A stretch of DNA of 64,000 nucleotides, from assembly GCF_005233875.1 (NCBI RefSeq), contig NZ_SZPZ01000001.1:2294001-2358000 (forward strand). The letters are read 5' to 3'. The DNA comes from Kribbella jiaozuonensis (lineage in GTDB: Bacteria > Actinomycetota > Actinomycetes > Propionibacteriales > Kribbellaceae). The position numbers were made by a program, and so were the translations under genes. Below, in pieces: positions 1 through 9,426 of this stretch; the stretch's first letter is position 1, and each line of letters begins with the position of its first letter. Under the pieces are notes generated by a model. The model saw only the letters and a program-made list of their open reading frames with translations, searched no databases and was not told the origin of the DNA.

Positions 1-1
1 G

Positions 2-2890
2 GGGAAGTCCCGCGTCGTCGGCGCCCTGGCCAAGGCGTGGACCGACCCGACGCTGTGGCCTTCACTGGGGCACGGCGAACGGCGCCGGGTGATCGGCCTG
101 GCCTCGTCGCAGATCGCGACCGAGGTCCTGGCCGCCGACGGCGTACCCGCGGTCAACGTCGCCCGCTGGCTCCGCGCCCAGCGGCAGCTGGTCACCACCC
201 ACTTCGTCGACGGCGACTGGCTGGTGCGAGAAGGCGATCTCGTCGTGCTGGACGAGTCGGGCATGACCAGCACCCAGGATCTTGCCCAGATCCAGGAACT
301 GTGCGACCAGTTCAAGGCCAAGCTGGTCCTCGTCGGCGATCAGCGCCAGCTCGCCGCGGTCGGCGCCGGCGGCGGCATGGACCTGATCGCGTCCCGGGCG
401 CTGACCCACGAGCTGACCGAGACCCGCCGGTTCGCCGAGCCATGGGAAGGCCCGGCGTCGCTGCGGCTTCGGGCCGGGGACGAAACGGTGCTGGCCGTGT
501 ACCACCGCCGCGGACGGATCATCGACGGCGGCAACGTCGAGCGCGCCGAGACCCTCGCCGGGGACGCGTGGCTGTCCGACCGGCTCAACGGGAAGCACTC
601 GCTGTTGCTGGTCGATACCAACGACCAGGCCGCCCGCGTCGCAGCTCAGCTGCGGTCCCGGCTGGTCGGGCTCGGCCTGGTCGACGACACCAGCACCGTC
701 AAGCTCGGCCTGCAAGGCACCCGCGCCGGTGCCGGTGACATCATCCAGGCCCGCCGCAACGACTGGACCATCGCCGGGCACCTCGGCAACAAACGCGCGG
801 CCATCAACCGCGCCCAGTACCGGATCCGGGAGGTGCTGGCCGACGGCAGCCTGCGGGTCGAGGCGCTCGGCCACGGCGGCACCGACCCCGCGACGCCTGG
901 CGAAACGATGGTCCTGCCCGCGCAGTACGTCGCCGAGCATGTCGCGCTCGGCTACGCCTCCACCGTCCATGCCGCCCAGGGCCTCACGGTCGACGGCTGC
1001 TACGGCGTCGTCACCTCGGCGACGTCGCTGAACTCGCTCTACGTCCAGGCCAGCCGCGGACGGTCCACCAACATGCTGTACGTCGTCACCCGGGCCGCAC
1101 CGAACGGCGCCGAGACCGGCGACACCGCACGGTCGCTGCACCGCTCGCCGCGCGCAGTGCTCTCGGCGATCCTGGACGCCGCCGACGAACGCCGACAACG
1201 GTCAGCGACCGAGGCCCGCGACGAGTCCGCGACCGACGCCGCCCGGCACCGCACACCCGCCGAACTGCTCACCGACGCCATCAGCCTGGCCACCACCAGC
1301 CGCGCCGCGCGGTGGCTCGACACCGCCGCCGCCAACGGACTGCTCACGATCAAGCAGCGCAGCAAACTCGCCGCAGAAGCCGGCGCAGCAACCCTGACCG
1401 CCCTGCTGCGCCGGGTCGAACTCGCCGGCCACGACCCCGAGGCCGTGCTGACCGAGGCAATCGCTCGCCGCGATCTCGGCAACGCCCGCGAACTGTCCAA
1501 CGTGATCCACGACCGGATCACCAAAACAACCCGGCTCGACCCCGAGGGCGCCACCTACAGCGAACGCCTCCCTGCAGTCGACGAGCCGGAATGGGCCGAC
1601 TACCTCCAGCGCCTCGCCTTGGACGCCGACAACTCCGCGAGAGACCTCGCGTTCGACCTCGCCGAGCAACAACCCGCTTGGCTTGTCGAACAGATCGGCC
1701 GCTGCCCAACCGAGGATACGGACGCCCGCGAGACCTGGATCACGCGCGCCGCCACGATCGGCGGCTACCGCGACCTGACCGGTCACGACTCCGACACCGA
1801 CGCCATCGGTGCCGCGCCCCCTGCCGGACAGACCGAGGCGCATGCCGCATGGCGTGCCGCGTGGGACGCACTCGGCCGCCCCGACGACCAACGCGCAGAA
1901 GCCGAGATGACCGTCGGCCAGCTCCGCGTCCGGGTCGCCGCCTACCAACGCGAACAGAACTGGGCACCGCCCTACGTCGGCGAAGAACTCGCCGCCACCC
2001 GACAGGCCGCGGACAAGGCCCGCCAGCAAGCAGCCCTGCGCGACGCCGAAGCCGACGCGACCACCGAACGCGAGGCCCGCGAGCGGCTGCGCGCCGAGGC
2101 AGACGACGCACGAGCGCTGGCCAAGGCTCATGACGCGATCGTTGCCGACCTCGTCGAGGTCGACGAAGCCCGTGCGCGATGGCTCGCCCACACGGCAGCC
2201 ACCAAGCAGGCCGCGAGCCGGGCAAAGGACGAGCTGAAAACCCGCGGCATCGAACTGGCCGACGAGGCCGCGTCGACCGAGGGAACCACGGCAGCCGAAT
2301 GGCTCGCCGCGGAGCGCGAGCACGACGACTGGACCGTGGTCGACGAGCGCGACCTGGCCGAGGTCGCGGACGCAAGAGAACGCGACCTCGCCATCGCCCA
2401 GCCCGCGGACGAGTTCGTCGAGGCCGAGCTGGTCCACGACCAGCTCCCGACACCCGACGAGCACGGCGCGACCACAGCGGCGGACGCGATCCCGGACGCC
2501 GACGTCGTCGAAACCGCGACGGCGGACGAGGCCGCAGCCCCGGACGAGACGGGCGAGGGTTCGTTTGCTGCTGGCAACGAATCCTGGCAGCGGCTCGACG
2601 CCGACCAGGTCAGCGCCGAGCCGCGAACCGACTTGCGGGAGGCCACAGCCGGCGAGGAGCGCGTCCTCGAAGCCGACGACCTGCGCGTACCGACCGCCGA
2701 GGAGACAGCCGAGGCAGTACGGCGAGCGCAACGCGCGCTGATCGAAGTCCGGCAACGCGACAGCGCAGACGCCCAACGCGAGGCCGACGAGGACGCCTTG
2801 CGGGACGAGGAGCTCGCCCGCTGGCACGACCACGACCAGCACCACCTAGAGCAGTACGAGCAACAGCCCGAAACCATCGGGCTCGACTGA
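2..2890 (+). CDS. MobF/TraA-type relaxase, C-terminal helicase part (5' end cut by window)
   Basis: The reading frame is open from the first base; the first residues GKS are the end of a Walker A motif, so the relaxase domain and the rest of the P-loop lie upstream of the window. Walker B is at LVVLDESGM, followed by LVLVGDQRQLAAVGAGG (RecD-like motif III), and the late helicase motifs STVHAAQGLT and YVQASRGR are near 970-1060. This is the superfamily 1 helicase half of TraA/TrwC-like relaxases, which nick the origin of transfer and unwind the strand for conjugation. The last 450 residues are Glu/Ala/Asp/Arg-rich, probably coiled coil. A strong hairpin follows the stop. Family assignment is firm; which plasmid family it belongs to is not. 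Confidence 0.9.
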   Translation, partial: GKSRVVGALAKAWTDPTLWPSLGHGERRRVIGLASSQIATEVLAADGVPAVNVARWLRAQRQLVTTHFVDGDWLVREGDLVVLDESGMTSTQDLAQIQELCDQFKAKLVLVGDQRQLAAVGAGGGMDLIASRALTHELTETRRFAEPWEGPASLRLRAGDETVLAVYHRRGRIIDGGNVERAETLAGDAWLSDRLNGKHSLLLVDTNDQAARVAAQLRSRLVGLGLVDDTSTVKLGLQGTRAGAGDIIQARRNDWTIAGHLGNKRAAINRAQYRIREVLADGSLRVEALGHGGTDPATPGETMVLPAQYVAEHVALGYASTVHAAQGLTVDGCYGVVTSATSLNSLYVQASRGRSTNMLYVVTRAAPNGAETGDTARSLHRSPRAVLSAILDAADERRQRSATEARDESATDAARHRTPAELLTDAISLATTSRAARWLDTAAANGLLTIKQRSKLAAEAGAATLTALLRRVELAGHDPEAVLTEAIARRDLGNARELSNVIHDRITKTTRLDPEGATYSERLPAVDEPEWADYLQRLALDADNSARDLAFDLAEQQPAWLVEQIGRCPTEDTDARETWITRAATIGGYRDLTGHDSDTDAIGAAPPAGQTEAHAAWRAAWDALGRPDDQRAEAEMTVGQLRVRVAAYQREQNWAPPYVGEELAATRQAADKARQQAALRDAEADATTEREARERLRAEADDARALAKAHDAIVADLVEVDEARARWLAHTAATKQAASRAKDELKTRGIELADEAASTEGTTAAEWLAAEREHDDWTVVDERDLAEVADARERDLAIAQPADEFVEAELVHDQLPTPDEHGATTAADAIPDADVVETATADEAAAPDETGEGSFAAGNESWQRLDADQVSAEPRTDLREATAGEERVLEADDLRVPTAEETAEAVRRAQRALIEVRQRDSADAQREADEDALRDEELARWHDHDQHHLEQYEQQPETIGLD

Positions 2891-2909
2891 ATCCTCGCCG
2901 AGGAGCGGA

Positions 2910-2942
2910 GGTGCTCTCCCGCCCGGCGGGCAGGAGAGCACC
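2910..2942 (+). terminator. Strong hairpin after relaxase gene
   Basis: GGTGCTCTCC (2910-2919) pairs perfectly with GGAGAGCACC (2933-2942), with a GC-rich loop that can itself fold. It starts 20 bp after the relaxase stop. There is no T-run, so it may act as a GC-type terminator or as part of the folded block that follows. Confidence 0.55.
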
Positions 2943-3015
2943 CCGGCCTCCGGCCGGGACGAAAGACCTTCTGTGGCTGGGTTTGGCGGGCGGCTAGCGG
3001 ACCAGGTCCCCTCCA

Positions 3016-3092
3016 ACCAAGTCGGTTCCGGCAGTTCTCACCTGGAGGACAAAGAGCGTCCACCAGCTGACAACGACCGGAACCGACTTGGT
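3016..3092. repeat. Long perfect inverted repeat with nested hairpin
   Basis: ACCAAGTCGGTTCCGG at 3016-3031 is perfectly complementary to 3077-3092. Inside, TGGAGGAC and GTCCACCA form a second stem around a 7-base loop (about 3043-3065). Together this makes a two-tier cruciform of 77 bp with no ORF. It sits between the relaxase gene and a small gene, a common place for an origin of transfer, a replication origin or a structured RNA. The sequence alone does not say which. Confidence 0.6.
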
Positions 3093-3123
3093 CGGAGCCT
3101 CTGACCCGGCCCGCTAGGCGGCA

Positions 3124-3160
3124 GTAGCCGGCAGGCCCCAAAGGACGGGGCTGCCGCTAC
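3124..3160. repeat. Third hairpin upstream of the 83-aa gene
   Basis: GTAGC (3124-3128), GGCAG and CCCC pair with GGGG, CTGCC and GCTAC (to 3160) around a 7-base loop, with two single-base bulges. It ends 45 bp before the next start codon. It could be a leader structure of that gene or part of an origin together with the two preceding hairpins. Confidence 0.5.
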
Positions 3161-3204
3161 ACAAGCCCACCAGCGGGCAACGGACCAGTCGCAAGGAGAC
3201 AACC

Positions 3205-3456
3205 GTGCAGAACCCGACCAACACCCAACCGCTCACCGAGCAAGAGGCCGAAGGCAACAACATTGCCTGGCCCCAGCACCGCGACGTCACCCCCGCACCG
3301 CAGCCGATCCGCAACGGCCAGCTCCTGAGCGTGTGCTCGTGCGGCCAGACGTTCATCGGCATCGACGCCGACCACGCCGACTGGCAGCTCAACGACCACA
3401 TCGACGACACCGAGAAGCCCGAGAAGGCCACGCAGGCCCAGAAGGCCGCCAACTAA
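3205..3456 (+). CDS. Small putative zinc-binding protein, 83 aa
   Basis: GTG start supported by AAGGAG about 8 bp upstream. The middle of the protein has a CSCG pair, then DADHADWQLNDHI, so two Cys and two His are spaced as in a small treble-clef or zinc-finger fold. I do not recognise a named family. Downstream (80 bp) is the DNA methyltransferase on the same strand, so the two are probably cotranscribed. A single-strand DNA or protein-binding accessory role is possible but only inferred. Confidence 0.65.
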   Translation: MQNPTNTQPLTEQEAEGNNIAWPQHRDVTPAPQPIRNGQLLSVCSCGQTFIGIDADHADWQLNDHIDDTEKPEKATQAQKAAN

Positions 3457-3536
3457 CCCACCGGCTCGGGGAGCGTCGTGGTGAAGGACCACGCACCCAC
3501 GGCGCTCCCCGCACCACCTCTGAAAGGAGCTGAACG

Positions 3537-5279
3537 ATGACGTTGACCTTGACCGATCTGTTCTGCGGTGCCGGTGGCTCGAGCACGGGCGCCGTTCAGG
3601 CCCCGGGCGTCACGGTACGGATCGCCGCGAACCACTGGCAGCTGGCCGTCGACGTACACAACCTGAACCACCCCTACGCCGACCACTCCACCGCCGATCT
3701 GCACAAGGAGAACCCGGGCTACTTCCCGCGCACGGACCTGCTGTGGGCGTCGCCGGAGTGCACGAAGTGGACCCAAGCCAACAGCAACCCGCTGCCCGCG
3801 ATCGAGGAAGGACTGTTCGAGGACCCGCTGTCCAGCGAGGCCGCGCAACGGTCGCGGCTGCTGATGTTCGACGTGTTGAAGTTCGCCGAGTACCACCGCT
3901 ACCAGGTGATGATCATTGAGAACGTCGTGGACATTGCGCTGCGACCGAAGTACCGGGTGGCGTGGCAGCTGTGGCGGCAAGACCTGATGAAGCTGGGTTA
4001 CCAGTTCCGCGTGATCTCGCTGAACTCGATGCACGCGCAGGCGTACGGGATGCCCGCACCGCAGTCCAGGGACCGGATCTACATCGCCTGCTGGCGGAAG
4101 GGCTCGCCGGCGCCGGACTTCGAGCAGATCCTCAGACCGCGCGCGTACTGCACCAAGTGTGACGAGGTCGTGGAATCGCGGCAGGCGTGGAAGCCGGGCC
4201 GGACGGTCGGCCGCTACCGCGACCAGTACGTGTACGTGCACGCCGCCTGCGGAACGATCGTCGAACCGGCCTACCTGCCCGCCGCAGCTGCGATCGACTG
4301 GACGATCCCCGGTCAGCTCATCGGCGACCGGCTCCAGCCCAAGACACGAGCCAGGATCGCGGCCGGGATCGCGCGGTACTGGGGGCAGGCGTTCCACCTC
4401 GAAGCAGCCGGGAACCAGTACGACGCCGCCGACCCGAACCACCCGCGCCACGGCGACCCGGACGCCTACTACCGCGCCTGGGCGATGAACGACGTACTCC
4501 GGACACTGCACACCACCGCTTCCAAAGCGCTCGCGGTGCCGGTCGAGGGGCGCGAGGGCAAGCAGGCGCAGACCGTGGACCTGCCGTTCAGGACGCAGAC
4601 GACCCGCGCCGAGACGGCACTCGTGACGCCGTTCGTTGCCGAGCTGCGCGGCGGCGGTTCAGATGCACGATCGATCCTGGAACCGGCCGCGACGTTCTGT
4701 GCAAGCGGCAACCATCACGCACTGGTCACCCCGGCCGGCGGATCGTGGAACGACGACGCCCGACCGGTCACCGCCCCACTGCGCACCCTCATGACCCGTG
4801 ATGCCTACGCGCTGGTGTCGCCCTACTACGGCAACTCCCACACTGCCCGGCCCGCTACGGATCCGCTCGGTGCTCTGACCACTGTCGACCGGTACGCGCT
4901 GGTGCACCGCAACAACACCGGCGGCGCGGAAATGACCACCTCCGTCAACGACTACCTGCGCACCTTCACAACCGCCGGGCACCAATCGCTCATCCAGACC
5001 GGCCCCCGCGGCGGTCGACCCAAGAGCACCCCGGAAGACCTCAAAGCCGCCGAGCAGATGGTCCCCGAATGCCTGTTCCGCATGTTCACGCCCGGCGAGG
5101 TAGCCGCCGGAATGGCATTCCCCACCGACTACTCCTTCTCCGTTATCAACCCCAAGACCGGCAGGCCGCCCGCGAACAGGGACCTGGTGAAGATGTGCGG
5201 CAACGCCGTCACCCCGCCCGCCGCGCGTGACCTGATCACCGCCGTCGTCACGTGCCTCGGGCACGAACCCGCTGCCTGA
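3537..5279 (+). CDS. DNA (cytosine-5)-methyltransferase
   Basis: The protein (580 aa) begins with LTDLFCGAGGSSTG, motif I of C5 methyltransferases (S-adenosylmethionine binding). SPECTKWTQ near residue 75 occupies the place of the catalytic PCQ loop, with a single Cys. IIENV (motif VI), QSRDRIYI (motif VIII) and, at the C-terminus, GNAVTPPAARDLI (motif X) are all visible. It should methylate cytosine at C5 in a specific target between the variable domain and motif IX. No cognate restriction enzyme is adjacent, so it is more likely an orphan protecting the element from host restriction. The PEC in place of PPC is unusual but the catalytic Cys is kept. SD GAAAGGAG precedes the ATG. Confidence 0.9.
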   Translation: MTLTLTDLFCGAGGSSTGAVQAPGVTVRIAANHWQLAVDVHNLNHPYADHSTADLHKENPGYFPRTDLLWASPECTKWTQANSNPLPAIEEGLFEDPLSSEAAQRSRLLMFDVLKFAEYHRYQVMIIENVVDIALRPKYRVAWQLWRQDLMKLGYQFRVISLNSMHAQAYGMPAPQSRDRIYIACWRKGSPAPDFEQILRPRAYCTKCDEVVESRQAWKPGRTVGRYRDQYVYVHAACGTIVEPAYLPAAAAIDWTIPGQLIGDRLQPKTRARIAAGIARYWGQAFHLEAAGNQYDAADPNHPRHGDPDAYYRAWAMNDVLRTLHTTASKALAVPVEGREGKQAQTVDLPFRTQTTRAETALVTPFVAELRGGGSDARSILEPAATFCASGNHHALVTPAGGSWNDDARPVTAPLRTLMTRDAYALVSPYYGNSHTARPATDPLGALTTVDRYALVHRNNTGGAEMTTSVNDYLRTFTTAGHQSLIQTGPRGGRPKSTPEDLKAAEQMVPECLFRMFTPGEVAAGMAFPTDYSFSVINPKTGRPPANRDLVKMCGNAVTPPAARDLITAVVTCLGHEPAA

Positions 5280-5345
5280 CGAGGCCAGGGGAGGGGCGGC
5301 GATCGCGCCGCTCCTCCCGGCCCCTTACCAGCTAGGAGAACAACA

Positions 5346-6266
5346 ATGAGCACCACAGCACGTGCGGTGAACAGCCCGGAACGCGTGAGTGCTGGAAGAG
5401 GTGGTCGATTGGCTCGGTCAGCGCTCTGGCACGCTGCCCGCGGTCTGGTCGTGTTTCCGCTCCGACCGGGATCGAAGAGGCCGGCGGTCGACGACTGGCC
5501 ACACGCAGCCACCACCGACCCCGGCCAGATCGCTCAGTGGTGGAGCGATGCTCCGTACAACATCGGTGTCGCCACCGGCCCCTCGAACCTGCTGGTGATC
5601 GACCTGGACCGACCCAGGCATCTAGGCGAGAGCCCACCTGAACCCTGGAACACCCGTGGTGTCACTTGTGGCCGCGACGTCCTCGAGCACCTGGCCAGCA
5701 TCGCCGGTCAGCGGCTTCCCCGTACCTGGACTGTCACCACTGGCTCCGGTGGACAGCACCTGTACTTCCGGCAGCCCGGTGAGATCGTCCTCGGCAATAC
5801 CGCTGGGAAGCTTGGATGGAAGATCGATACCCGCGGCAATGGTGGCTATGTGGTCGCAGCGGGGTCGGTGACCCGAGGCCAGCGGTATCGAGCCGACCTC
5901 ATCCGACGTCCCCAGATCCTGCCGGCATGGATCATCGCAGGCCTCACCGCACATGCTCTGCCGGCACCGTGCCCGGGACCGTCTTCAGGTGTGCGTGTAC
6001 TCGGTCCGGCCTACGGGTTGAAGGCTCTGGAGGGGCAACTCGACAAGCTCCTCACGTCGACGCCCGGGTATCGCAACGACCAGCTGAACGCGTCCGCATA
6101 CGCCTTGGGACGCGTCGCGGCGTCCGGCGCGCTCGATGCGCAAATGGTGAGTGATGAACTGCTGTCCGCCGCGCTGCGGGTCGGGCTCGGCCGGCGCGAA
6201 GCCGAACGCACAATCGAATCCGGGCTCACCGCCGGTCTCAGCAACCCACGCCGCATTGTCTCCTGA
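5346..6266 (+). CDS. Bifunctional DNA primase/polymerase (prim-pol) N-terminal domain protein
   Basis: 306 aa. The N-terminal 200 residues match the archaeo-eukaryotic prim-pol domain found in plasmids and phages: ARGLVVFPLRPGSKRP, then WWSDAPYNIGVATG, the acidic LVIDLDRP, TVTTGSGGQHLYF and IDTRGNGGYVVAAGS. The remaining 100 residues are helical and may bind DNA; no helicase domain is fused. It probably primes replication of the excised element. It follows the methyltransferase by 66 bp with TAGGAG before the ATG, so the two likely share a transcript. Confidence 0.85.
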   Translation: MSTTARAVNSPERVSAGRGGRLARSALWHAARGLVVFPLRPGSKRPAVDDWPHAATTDPGQIAQWWSDAPYNIGVATGPSNLLVIDLDRPRHLGESPPEPWNTRGVTCGRDVLEHLASIAGQRLPRTWTVTTGSGGQHLYFRQPGEIVLGNTAGKLGWKIDTRGNGGYVVAAGSVTRGQRYRADLIRRPQILPAWIIAGLTAHALPAPCPGPSSGVRVLGPAYGLKALEGQLDKLLTSTPGYRNDQLNASAYALGRVAASGALDAQMVSDELLSAALRVGLGRREAERTIESGLTAGLSNPRRIVS

Positions 6267-6965
6267 CCGCGCCGCCGACAAGCACTACGGAGAACGCGAC
6301 ACCAGCTGAACACGCGACGGCGAACGTCGCACCGACAAGAAGCCCAGTCACACCACGCCGAGGTTCTGTAACGATTCGCCGACCTGGGGCCCGGTCGCGC
6401 CGAGCCCCCGCGCGCGGCCGGACTCTCTGGTTCCTCCGGGACGCGCTGACGCCCCCGCCACCCGGGTGGCCTGACCAGCAGAAGCTCAAATTCAGCAGTG
6501 GTCGCGACGTTCCCCTCCTCGCGCTCGTGTCGCGGGCGTCCGGCACTCAACTGGTGCGAACCACCGCCCGCGGTACTTCCCCAGCGGTCACAATCGACCA
6601 GCACGGCTCCGCGCGCCAGGCTCCGATAATCGGTCGGCAGGGGTGGAGATCCGATGTGCTGGTAACGTCGAGTGCAGTGCGGGCGGTCATTGCGACTGCG
6701 TGACTCGGTGAAGGCTGTACCCCCGTGTCACCAAGCCCCCACGCCTCGGGCGGGCCCTCGCCGGCGAGCTGAGGGGCCCGGCCCGATGGCCCGGTCCAGC
6801 GGCCCCGTCCTGAACTCCGTGAGGCATGGATCTCCAGCACGAGCCGACGGTCACGCTACCAACTGAATGGCAGGGCTTGTTCACCGAACGTGTCAGCCTG
6901 ATCAGCTGAGTGTCGTTCGGCTGGAGTTGGGTGTGTTTAGGCGTCGGTTTGGGAAGATCTTGGGT
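6267..6965. other. Intergenic region, no convincing gene
   Basis: About 700 bp without an ORF of credible composition. The only structure I see is a GC-rich hairpin, CGGGCGGGCCCTC (6747-6759) with GAGGGGCCCGGCCCG (6771-6785). It may end transcription of the methyltransferase/prim-pol unit or block read-through into the GAF-ANTAR gene. Confidence 0.4.
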
Positions 6966-7718
6966 ATGGATCGCGACGGCCAGGCCATGGCTTCCGGGTT
7001 CACAAGCCCGGAGGAGCCCGAGGTGTCCGCGATCGATCTGGCTGGAGGTGACGCCGCCGAGCGGTTCGCCCGGCTGGCGATCGAACTCCATGATTCCGAT
7101 GGTGTCGAGGAGACCGTCCAGGCGGTGGTGGACTTCGCGCTGCAGGCGCTGGACTGTTCGCATGCCGGCGTCGCCTTGAGTGTCGCGCGGGGCGATCTGG
7201 AGATCCCGGCCGTCACCGATCCGGTCGTCGCCGAGATCTACCAGCATCAGGTCGACGGCGGAAAAGGCCCGCTGGCCGAGTCGATGCGTGACCACTCGAT
7301 TGTGCTGGTCCGCGACACGACCACCGACGATCGCTGGCCGCAATGGGCCGCCAAAGTCGTCGGGCTCGGCGTGCGCAGCGTCCTCGACGTACCGCTCACC
7401 ACCGCAGCGGGAACGGTTGGCGTGCTGGGCCTGTACTCGGTCCACCCGGACGCGTTCGGACCCGACGAGGAGGCAGTCGCGCAGATCCTCGCCCGGCACG
7501 CCTCCGTCGCCGTCGCCAGCGCCCGGCACGAGGTCAACCTCGCGAACGCTGTCGACGCCCGCAAACTGGTTGGGCAGGCGATGGGCATCCTCATGGAGCG
7601 CTACGACGTCGACGGCGATCGCGCCTTCGCGATCCTGCGCCGCTACTCCCAAGACACCAACACCAAGCTCCGCGACGTCGCGGCCCAGCTGATCGAGACC
7701 CGCAAGCTGCCCCGCTGA
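6966..7718 (+). CDS. GAF and ANTAR domain regulator
   Basis: 250 aa from ATG 6966; the frame is open further upstream but that part is not protein-like. Residues about 25-165 form a GAF sensor domain (IELHDSDGVEETVQAVVDFAL, SVLDVPL, VGVLGLYSV). The last 60 residues, LVGQAMGILMERYDVDGDRA then LRRYSQDTNTKLRDVAAQL, are a typical ANTAR RNA-binding domain. Such proteins bind paired hexaloop hairpins in nascent RNA and prevent termination. The ligand of the GAF domain is unknown. It stands alone, with inverted repeats near 7727-7790 that may be its terminator. A hairpin leader in the same element at 17044-17099 is a conceivable but unproven target. Confidence 0.88.
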   Translation: MDRDGQAMASGFTSPEEPEVSAIDLAGGDAAERFARLAIELHDSDGVEETVQAVVDFALQALDCSHAGVALSVARGDLEIPAVTDPVVAEIYQHQVDGGKGPLAESMRDHSIVLVRDTTTDDRWPQWAAKVVGLGVRSVLDVPLTTAAGTVGVLGLYSVHPDAFGPDEEAVAQILARHASVAVASARHEVNLANAVDARKLVGQAMGILMERYDVDGDRAFAILRRYSQDTNTKLRDVAAQLIETRKLPR

Positions 7719-8252
7719 GCCTGTCGGTGTAACGCCGACGCCTAGAGCGCGATGTGGCTAGTGAGGCGCCGGTGTGACTTTGGTGGGCGCCGGCGGTGTC
7801 AGGGGACCCGGATCGCGCGCGAGGTCAGGGTCTCCAGGATCCGGGAGTTCAGACCAGCAGCCCCGGAACCGACCACCGCCCGCACGGAGCGGTCACGCGC
7901 GCTGATTGGCGCAACGCGCGTGACCTGAGCAGCCAGCTCTCCCGCGCGGGCTTCCGGCCACCTGAGTGCCCGGTTCTCAGCATCGAGTCCTGTATTCAGC
8001 CGGCATTCAGCGTCCCAGCGGAGAGACGATCGAACGGCGATACGCTCTGCCCGCCTGCTGCCCCTGTCGTCGGTCCGCAACTGAGCAACTGCGCACACGC
8101 CAGGTTGTCTGCTGTGCTGAAGGCGTGCTCATGGACCGCTCGCAGAGCGCCATGGTCAACAGTTGCAAGCGCGGCTCGCGGCGGCTCACCCCCGCCAAAT
8201 GACGGTTGTTGCCTGGGTACAGGGCGTTCAAGAACTGCGACGGAAGGAGCAG
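7719..8252. other. Intergenic region, no convincing gene
   Basis: About 530 bp between the GAF-ANTAR gene and the small HTH gene. The stretch has short inverted repeats just after the upstream stop (GTCGG/CCGAC near 7725; GGCGCCGG/CGCCGGCG near 7765-7790), consistent with a GC-rich terminator. Longer open frames here have composition unlike protein and no ribosome site. Confidence 0.4.
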
Positions 8253-8255
8253 ATG

Positions 8256-8465
8256 ATGCCGGAGGCAACATCGAACCGCAACGGTGGCAAGGATTGGACC
8301 GGCGAGCAGGTGCAGCAGTTGCGGGAGCTTGCCGAGGGCAACACACCAGTGGGGGTGATGAGCGCGAAACTCGGGAGGACCGAGGATGCGATCCGGTCCA
8401 AGGCACAGTCGGAGGGCATCACACTGGCGCCGCCGAACCGGTCGCCGTACGGTGACATGAGCTGA
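8256..8465 (+). CDS. Small SANT/Myb-like DNA-binding protein, about 69 aa
   Basis: GGAAGGAG at 8242-8249 points to the second of two adjacent ATGs (8253, 8256). DWTGEQVQQLRELAEGN, then MSAKLGRTEDAIRSKAQ, is a homeodomain-like three-helix module as in small actinobacterial proteins of SANT type; the ending APPNRSPYG is also typical of that family. It probably binds DNA; its targets are unknown. Confidence 0.7.
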   Translation: MPEATSNRNGGKDWTGEQVQQLRELAEGNTPVGVMSAKLGRTEDAIRSKAQSEGITLAPPNRSPYGDMS

Positions 8466-8486
8466 GCACGGGCGCATGCTGGTGAC

Positions 8487-8663
8487 GTGGCCGGCGGGTG
8501 GCGGTGCGGGAAGTGCGACGGGGCCGAGGTCCCAGAGCACCATCGGTGCTGCCCGTTGCGCAGCGCGTCGCTGCCCGTGACGAGCCCGCGGATGGTCGTG
8601 TGGCCACGTTGGACGGAGTGGCGCGGTTGGAGCAGCGATGAGTCCCGCGCGTCGGCCAACTGA
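8487..8663 (+). CDS. Possible small Cys/His-rich protein, 58 aa
   Basis: A GTG-started frame overlaps the ligase start by 26 bp. WRCGKCDG followed by PEHHRCCPLR gives a CxxC...HHxCC pattern that could hold zinc. No clear ribosome site is seen and I do not recognise the family, so it may be a chance frame. Confidence 0.3.
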   Translation: MAGGWRCGKCDGAEVPEHHRCCPLRSASLPVTSPRMVVWPRWTEWRGWSSDESRASAN

Positions 8664-9292
8664 CACCGACCAGGTACGGATCCCGGCCGACCTGGCTGGG
8701 CCGGTCGAGGTCGCGCTGGCGAAATCGGTCGACCAGATCCCCGGCCCGCGGGCGATGCCGGGCGGTTCACGATATGAAGTGAAGTGGGACGGCTACCGTG
8801 TCGCGATCGTCCGCCGCGGGCAGGCAGCGCGGCTGTGGACACGCAACCGCAGCGACATCACCGACCGGTTCCCTGACATCGCTGCCGCCGCGATCCTCCA
8901 GGTCCCCGATGGCGTGGTGCTCGACGGTGAGCTGGTGATCCTCGGCGCCGATGGTCGCCTCAGCTTCGATGCGCTTCAGCAGCGCCTCGTCACCAGCCCC
9001 GCGAAGGCCCGGGCCAAGGCGGCCGAGCTTCCGGCCTCCTACGCCGCGTTCGACGTGCTCGCCACCGGCGGTGTCGACCTGCGTACGCAGCGCTGGACCG
9101 TCCGCCGGCAACGTCTCGAGCAGCTGTCCAAGGGCTGGGTCCCGCCCTTGCAGCTCACACCTGTCACCGATGACGTCGACGAGGCCACCGAGTGGTTCGA
9201 GGTGCTGCCCGCTGCGATGGGAGTCGAGGGACTCGTCGTCAAAGGCGCGGCCTCGCGCTACACGCCAGGCCGCCGCGACGCCTGGGTCAAGC
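8638..9292 (+). pseudogene. ATP-dependent DNA ligase, N-terminal part (gene interrupted)
   Basis: Residues 1-218 are the nucleotidyltransferase domain of an ATP-dependent ligase of the LigC/LigD type: YEVKWDGYRV (motif I, Lys accepts AMP), RFPDIA, VVLDGELVI (motif III), YAAFDVLA, EGLVVKG (motif IV) and AWVK (motif V). After GTC AAG at 9286-9291 the homology stops; the frame runs on to 9570 with about 90 unrelated residues. The missing oligonucleotide-binding domain is found in frame at 10247-10648. The product would lack the OB domain needed for ligation. See the inserted segment between the two parts. Confidence 0.85.
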
Positions 9293-9426
9293 TCAATTCT
9301 GCTGGGGTGCACCGTGTTCGGTCTGAGCTCGCTCGGGTGTTGATCGAGGTCAGCGCGCTGAGCGGTGTTCCTGGACGGTGCGCGACGGGTGTCGCGGACG
9401 GGGGTGAGCAGCGAGGTCCTGGGCAA

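Noticed and set aside
62..1198. Long minus-strand frame opposite the relaxase
   Set aside because: Antisense shadow; the plus strand holds all helicase motifs in frame.
1202..2845. 547-codon minus-strand frame
   Set aside because: Mirror of the relaxase tail in GC-rich DNA; Gly/Leu/Val-rich with no motif.
7796..8455. 219-codon frame over the small HTH gene
   Set aside because: Cys/Gly/Arg-rich, no ribosome site, and covers the well supported small gene in another frame.
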